64,000 bases of DNA from positions 1,228,065-1,292,064 of the forward strand of contig QEOQ01000092.1 in the NCBI GenBank assembly GCA_010279815.1. Reading direction: 5' to 3'. Below, in pieces: positions 58,371 through 64,000 of the stretch. The position numbers and the translations under genes are program-made. The first letter of the stretch is position 1. Every line of letters starts with the position of its first letter. The notes under the pieces were generated by a model, which saw only the letters and a list, made by a program, of their open reading frames with translations, did no database searches and was not told the origin of the DNA. This DNA is from Brachionus plicatilis (taxonomy: Eukaryota > Rotifera > Eurotatoria > Ploima > Brachionidae).

Positions 58371-60300
58371 TTAACCATTAACAAGCTTAGTTGCTCTTTC
58401 TTGAATCTTTTCAATTCGAGTTATATCTTGTTTCAAATGCGGTGAACAAACACTAATGGGGTATTCTAGGTGTGGACGAACCAGTGTCATGTAGAGCAGA
58501 TGAAAAGCATTCTTACTTAGATTCTTAAAACATCTTCTAATAACCCCAATCATACTGTTTGCCTTGTTGACTGCAGTGTTAAAATTCAATGACCATTTTA
58601 AATCGCTTGATACGCAGACACCAAGATCTTTCTCACCTTGGCTAACCGAGAGAGCACTATAAACTCCATCCATATCATGCATAAAATACTTAACATTTTT
58701 ATTCTTTGACCCAAAATGCATAATTTTACACTTTTAGTGGTTTGACTGCACCTCCCAATTTCGCGACCATTCTCCAATTTTAAAAATGTCATTTTGAAGG
58801 GTAGAGGACAAAACTTCAGAAGACTTACAAATGTTGAAAATTTTTTTGTCATTGGCATACATTCTACACTCTGACTCTATAACTAACGGTAAATCATTAA
58901 TATATATGATGAACAACAGTGTACCCAAAACGGATCTTTACGATGAGACACTTTATCGAACGCTTAGCAATAATCTGTAAAAAGAATATCTTTACAATTA
59001 CCTTCGCTCAAGGCACTTGTTTTTAGATCAAGTGATTCCAATAAATTTGTAGTGCGACATTTGTTAGGAACATAGCCATGCTGAACATTCGTTATCAACT
59101 TGTTGATAATCAAGTATTCCAAAAGACTTTTTTGTATCTACTCTAACATTTTGCAGTGTATACAAGTTAGGGAGACAGGTCAATAATTCCCTAAATCAGT
59201 TAAATCAGTTACTCCATTCTTGTAAAGAGGTGTTACATTTGCAAGTTTCCATATTCTCGGTAATCTACCCTCTTCAATAGACCTCTAAAATCGATATCGG
59301 TAGGGCCAGACACTCGGCATTATTCTTTGAGAAGTTTGAATCTATTTCATCTGGACCGATCGATTTGGATACATCTAACTTTTAAAGCATATCTTTAATA
59401 GTATTCGGACAAGTATTTTCTTCAATGTTGAAATAAAACGTCTTTGATGTCAGGGATTCGAAGACAAGAGATTCAAGACTGTTGGGTCGGATAAATACCG
59501 ATTTGAAATAGTCGTTGAGCTCATTTGCTACTTCCAAAGAATCAGAAGATAAATTACCATTAATTTTTAGGGATTTAATTGTATTCTTGAGCTTTTCTTG
59601 ACCATTTATGTAACTATAAACTTATACAAAGAATACCCTTGCTATTCTATAAAAATCTAAAAAATTGTATATGTGATATGACACGCAGTCATAGATATTA
59701 ATTAAGGAGAATTATTATAAATAGTCTCTACATTTTTATTGATAATATAATAAAGAAAAATATCAAACAACGATCCACTTTAACTATCCTCCAGCCTCAC
59801 ATATACATTTCTTCAATGGTTTATTCCCAAGTACAGAAAACCAATCAATATCATTGAAGAATTCTCTTGTTGACTTGTAATCAGCTTTTTTAAAATTGTA
59901 TCTCCTTGAGAAAAACTTTTCTCTACTTTTTTCATTTACCACAAGATATTCCCACACTAGACTTAAGTGACCTTAATTCACACACCCAAGGAGCGGGCCC
60001 GTTTCGATTTCTCCGATTCGAGCTGACTCATCAGTTATCACATAGTCTGGGACATTAGTTGAACAATTAATACTCTTGATAAACGTATTAAATTAAAACT
60101 AACATGTAGATGAAAAAAGCATTCACTGAAACACTCTACAAACGTGAGCTCATCTATTCCATTGCAGAAAACTCTTGTTTAACTCTTGTTCTCTTGTTGT
60201 TGTATGTATTAGGTTGACAATCAAACGTCCATCTAATCTTGGGGAAGTTAAAATCTCCACACAAAAGAATCCCCGAATAAACACCTGACTCCTAAAGACT
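58371..60300 (-). mobile_element. LINE (endonuclease to RT C-terminus), degenerate
   Basis: Reading down the minus strand: CGDFNFPKIRW (endonuclease motif) near 60240, RT blocks near 59000 (NVQHGYVPNKCRTTNLL, AFDKVSHR), GTLLFIIYINDLPLV at 58928, an altered catalytic box reading YANDKKI, then the C-terminal EKDLGVCVSSDLKWS and LVRPHLEYPISVCSPHL...IEKIQERATKLV. Several shifts and stops occur and Ala-Asn-Asp replaces Ala-Asp-Asp. Just 3' lies CAGAGTTGGCCAAAAGTC (58322), a lone hAT-like end. Confidence 0.85.
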
Positions 60301-60548
60301 TAAAGCCCTCGTCAGTGAGTCGCATATAATTTAATAGCTGTTTTAATTTATATTAAAAACTAATGTATATTAAATTTTTTATTGTTTTATTCAATTTATT
60401 CTGACGATTAAACAAAAAAATTATATAGAAAATAAAAAATTTTTCAATCAAAAATTTGAGAAAAAAATTTAGCCACTAAAAATAAGATTTTTTAAAAAAA
60501 TTTATTACTAATTTTTAAATTTTTAATAAAAAAATTAATAAAAAATAT
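60301..60548. other. AT-rich spacer, 3' side of the coiled-coil gene
   Basis: No gene is seen. It should contain the 3' untranslated region of the minus-strand gene at 60549. Confidence 0.4.
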
Positions 60549-61393
60549 TCAAAGATTTTCAATGATTTCTTTAGTAAATTGTTTAATTTTAGAACATTTT
60601 TCGTTCTGATTTGTACCAAATTCATCAATTTTAAAGTCTTTGTTTTTGACATCCTGAATTTTGTTCTTTTCTAATAATTTTTTATAGTAATTGTTTAATT
60701 TAACAGCTTTATCGTAATTATTCTTCAAATTTTCAATATCTATAAAAAAATCATCATCGAAGAGTTTTAAATTTTCCTGATACGATTGACATTTGTATTT
60801 ATATGACTCTAGATCGATTAACAATTGTTTGTTTTTTAATTCAATTTCATGCATATTATCAATTTTTTTCCTTAAGCTATTCATCTCATTCTCATAGAAT
60901 TTACATCTTGACTCATATTTATCTAGTTCTACTTTCATCTTGTTGACAAGATCAAGCTTGACTGCATTAGAGTTCACTTCATCTTCGTATTTTTTGAGCA
61001 AATTTTGATGCATTTCACACAGCTTGACATAGCTTTTCTAGTTAAAAATAAACAAATTTTCTGGTTAAATAAAATTTAATTTTTGAACATTACCTTGTTA
61101 ACTTGGTTATATTTTTCAAGATTCGACTCTGATTGATCCGATGCGTTTTTAGAAATATTCTTTTGCTTTAAATTAGTTTTACAAACTGTGCAATTAGTAG
61201 AATTAGTTTTATAGTCTTTTTGTGATAGTTGAATTGTATCGGTTTGAACTGCAGTTGTTGATTTAGAATAATTTTTTAATTTTGATAGCTCCTCTTTTAA
61301 TTTTTTGTTTTCTTTGTAAAATTCAGTAAGCTTTTCCTTGAAATATTCATTTTCCAGATTAATTTTTAAACAATTATGATTTAGACAATTCAT
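60549..61393 (-). CDS. Two-exon coiled-coil protein, function unknown
   Basis: Exon 1 is 61393-61094 and exon 2 is 61037-60549, joined in phase over a 56-nt intron (donor AACAAG|GTAATG, acceptor TTAACTAG), giving 262 residues. Residues 10-40 are a Lys/Glu-rich helix and 68-71 a CTVC pair that could be half of a zinc site. Residues about 105-240 form a long coiled coil (NKMKVELDKYESRCKFYENE, later LENLKNNYDKAVKL-like repeats). It has no signal peptide or membrane segment. Unlike SIRT1 and genes A/B its coding sequence is AT-rich. The start faces the GRB2 start 943 bp away on the other strand, so the two may share a promoter region. Family not recognised. Confidence 0.7.
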
Positions 61394-62335
61394 CTCTTCA
61401 ATATTAATGTTTGAGAAATAAGTTTTATATCGAGGGCTTATTCTTGATATTGGTTACCCAGGTAACTATCTACATTTGTTATAAATTTGTCTGTAAATTT
61501 TCATTTTCAATATGTGTCTGAACTAAATGTTTGAATTAATCAATCGACAGTGTATTGGAAATCATTTCTAGACACAATTGACTATTAATGCAATATTTTA
61601 TTGGAAATTTGAATAAAAAATATTAAACAAAAATTTAGAATTTTGATTATTTATACATTTTGATAAATGGCTTTTAAAATCTTTTATTTTTTTAACATTA
61701 GGTTTGAAAAAGAGAGAAAATATTTTTTGTATTTTTGCATAGAAAAAATATCAAAATTTTGGAAAAATGTCTCGAATAAAGAGATTAATCTCTATTTTTT
61801 ATACTGTTTGTTTGATCTTGAAGTGCATGTGTTAAGTCTGTTTGAGCAAGCTAGGTATACTATTTAATATTAAAAAGAGATAATTTAGCTTGCGGTCTTG
61901 TTACATTAAAATTGTTTAATATTCTCAAATTTTTTGTTAAAATATTAACTCCATGTAAAGAGAGTGAAATTGTCTGCAATTATTAAAATTATTTTCTTTT
62001 ATACCTGCATCTTTTGCAATAATTTTAATAATCAACACAATAAATCAAACTGAGCAATTTCAAACTATCAAACTAATCAAACTTGAACATTTCCTCAAAC
62101 TCGTCTTTAGGCCATTGACTTTATCTTTTTTGTAAACATTTATTAGCCTATTATTTTGATGACCGACAGAAAAAAAAAGAAGATTTGTCCATTTTTTCAT
62201 AGCCTAAATAAATTTTATTTTTTTTTATTTTGTTTTGGCTAAACCAAGTCTCTTATTCAAATATTTTTGGCCAAATATTTTCATAAATTATGGTCTAATC
62301 CCTAATTTTCTTTTAGACAAGCAGTTAAGGTAAAT
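61394..62335. promoter_or_regulatory. Divergent intergenic region between the coiled-coil gene and GRB2
   Basis: It contains the 5' regions of both genes. CTTTTAG at 62310-62316 is a good splice acceptor 20 bp before the GRB2 ATG, implying a 5' untranslated exon or a trans-splice site. A chance 66-codon frame lies at 61667-61867. Confidence 0.45.
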
Positions 62336-63049
62336 ATGGAAGCTGTGGCCAAGTATCCTTATACAGCAAGCAGTTCAAGTGAGTTGAGTTTTAACGCTGG
62401 AGACATGTTAAAAATAATTCCTTATGACGAATTCTGGTGCAGGGGAAGAATAAGCACAAAAGAAGGATATGTACCAAAGTCATACATAACTGAAAAGCCA
62501 CATCCATGGTTCAAGGGAAGAATAACTCGCGAAGAGTCCGAGGATTTGTTGCTCAAGAGGGACAAAAGTACAGGACAACATAAGCATATTGACGGAGCGT
62601 TTTTGATACGACACAGTGAAAATTCGCCAGAAGACTTTTCTGCATCAGTAAAATTCAACGATTCCATTCAACATTTTAAGATATTTTTCCGCGAATTCAA
62701 ATACTATATTTGGGCAAAACCGTTTGAGTCATTCAACGAGTTGGTTGATTATTATCGAACTACTTCGATAAGTCGTTCTCAACAAATATTTTTAAAAGAT
62801 ATGTCTGAGGAAGGCAAATTGTATCAGGCAGCTTATGATTTTGAAGCTGAATATGAATCTGAGATGAGCATGAAAAAAGGCGATATTATCCGAGTGACGG
62901 AAACATCGGATCCGAATTGGTGGTCTGGTAATTTGTTAAATTTTGGGGAATTTAGAAAAATTAATTTTTTAAAATTTATTCTAGCTGAAAACGAGCAAAC
63001 AGGAAAATGTGGAATAGTTCCCTGTCAATATTTAACTCCCTTGAAATAA
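62336..63049 (+). CDS. GRB2: GRB2-type SH3-SH2-SH3 adaptor
   Basis: GRB2 links phosphotyrosine sites on receptors (SH2) to SOS and other proline-rich partners (SH3). The genomic frame has 237 codons with the unspliced intron at 62928-62984; spliced length is 218 residues, against 217 in human. The N-terminal SH3 is 1-55 (MEAVAKYPYTASSSSELSF, the GxVPKSYI end near 44-51). The SH2 is 58-153 (PHPWFKGRI, the FLIR phosphotyrosine arginine at 92, NELVDYY). The C-terminal SH3 is from 161 (AAYDFEAE, DPNWWS, then CGIVPCQYLTPLK). Between PHPWF and FLIR there are about eight extra residues compared with human (KSTGQHKHI region). The first SH3 has AKYPY in place of ALYDY. All key residues are otherwise present. 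Confidence 0.95.
   Translation: MEAVAKYPYTASSSSELSFNAGDMLKIIPYDEFWCRGRISTKEGYVPKSYITEKPHPWFKGRITREESEDLLLKRDKSTGQHKHIDGAFLIRHSENSPEDFSASVKFNDSIQHFKIFFREFKYYIWAKPFESFNELVDYYRTTSISRSQQIFLKDMSEEGKLYQAAYDFEAEYESEMSMKKGDIIRVTETSDPNWWSGNLLNFGEFRKINFLKFILAENEQTGKCGIVPCQYLTPLK
62928..62984 (+). other. GRB2: 57-nt in-frame intron of GRB2
   Basis: GTAATTTG...TTTATTCTAG interrupts the codon after Trp-Trp-Ser in the C-terminal SH3. Length is 57 nt with no in-frame stop, so the unspliced frame remains open and would add 19 residues. Removal gives NWWSAENEQTGKCGIVP, matching the SH3 consensus spacing far better than the unspliced form. Confidence 0.85.
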
Positions 63050-64000
63050 AAATAACAAATTTCGAAATTTAAACAACAAAAAAACGACCATATGAGCGTC
63101 TATTATTTTGAATTTAAATTATATTTTTGTATATTAATTTTAAGGTTAATTTTTAACATTTATATTAGAACCTCGATAAAATTACAAAGACTTTGTTATT
63201 GAGATAGTAGATTGGATTTTAATTACTATCTCAGTTTGGAATGAAAGTTAGCTTTTAAATTAATTGTAAATAAGGCTTTTATAACTAAATAAAATATTTT
63301 TGATTTTTATTTTTAATTTTTAATTAATCAATACAATTAAAGGAGCATTGTTTCATAAGTTTAAATATTTTTTTCTTATATGAAATTTCAAATACTAATT
63401 GCTGTGGTAGTAGCTTTTATTTGTTGTTTATTATTTTACAAATAATCATAATTTTGTTTAAAAGTACTAGAGAACCCATTTCTTTGTAAACGATGTGGAC
63501 AATCATATGGGTTTAATTTTTAAATTAAGATTTTGCAAAATTTGTATTTAGTATCAAATATTTAAGGGAATTAGATCATACAAAACCATGGGAAATGGTA
63601 AGAAAATAAAGCAATTCCTTGCAAACTACGCCTGGGTTCTGGTTTATAAATAGCCATTAGTCAAGTAGCTAAGACTCGGTTACGATACCAATTTTTTTAA
63701 TTTCATTTTCACTTAAACTACTTGACTTTTAAAGAAAATTAAAAAAAAAACCTAAAAATTTCAAACATTACCTCAGTGCGCTTTATTTTTATTTTATTAT
63801 ATAGATTCATAGGATGAAAAAATTGAAAATGATTATAAACTTAAACTAGGTAATTAATTTTTCACAAGCAAATCGATGTAAAAAATTGCTTTATAAGTTA
63901 TTTTAGTTTCCATTTTTTTTAAATTTTTTGTTTGATTTTAGAAATAAAAATACAAAAAGCTCAATCTAAAATTACCGATTTTTAATATAAGCTGACTAAA
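63050..64000. other. GRB2 3' flank and start of unassigned DNA
   Basis: AATAAA near 63287 is a candidate polyadenylation signal. At 63381-63446 a 21-codon frame (MKFQILIAVVVAFICCLLFY) looks like a signal peptide or membrane helix but has no continuation. At 63644 TATAAATAG stands about 30 bp before TAAGACTCGG, a possible core promoter for a gene beyond the window. Confidence 0.3.

Noticed and set aside
1..64000. Bacterial features: operators, Shine-Dalgarno sites, CRISPR arrays
   Set aside because: The window is animal nuclear DNA with spliced genes, and no regularly spaced repeat array with unique spacers was seen.
1..64000. tRNA and rRNA genes
   Set aside because: No cloverleaf with the GGTTCGA-type T-loop and matching stems, nor any rRNA-like block, was found by eye. 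A covariance-model scan would be decisive.

Overview
The window is animal nuclear DNA, strongly AT-rich. It holds a few intron-containing host genes separated by a large load of degraded and non-autonomous transposons. Every recognisable host gene is metazoan: COG1, KXD1, SIRT1, GRB2 and part of TMEM203. Introns not swollen by transposons are very short (44-60 nt in each case I could define). High AT, tiny introns and tightly packed same-strand genes would fit a small invertebrate such as a monogonont rotifer. That placement is inference only; no sequence here is diagnostic.

Layout. 1-2728: a truncated LINE, transposon scraps and an inverted-repeat element. 2729-24118, minus strand: a co-oriented block KXD1 > COG1 > coiled-coil gene A > coiled-coil gene B, with gaps of only 147 and 157 bp around COG1. 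COG1 is reconstructed here as 13 exons encoding 973 codons over 17.2 kb. Its five large introns hold most of its length and carry a MULE-like element, a piggyBac-like MITE, TA-flanked palindromic MITEs and a LINE. 24119-53250: a transposon-dominated stretch with no intact host gene that I can recognise. It includes a candidate 7.8-kb composite hAT-like element (25197-33014) that carries the 5' half of a TMEM203 gene, MULE and LINE remnants and a nested MITE. Three TA-flanked fold-back elements follow one another at 37.9-40.7 kb. 53251-55248: SIRT1 (two exons). 55733-57566: a 1.83-kb near-palindrome whose arms encode a transposase SWIM zinc finger. 58371-60300: a LINE. 60549-61393: a two-exon coiled-coil gene, divergent from GRB2 at 62336-63049. 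GRB2 contains a 57-nt intron that is in frame and stop-free.

The host genes do not form one pathway. COG1 (Golgi tethering), KXD1 (BORC/BLOC-1-related lysosome positioning) and TMEM203 (ER calcium) all belong to membrane biology. SIRT1 is a nuclear deacylase and GRB2 a receptor-signalling adaptor. The most informative signals are evolutionary. Target-site duplications at the inferred breakpoints let several insertions be dated relative to each other and to ancestral intron lengths. Two assembly gaps (30062-30925 and 50374-50387) lie inside repeats.
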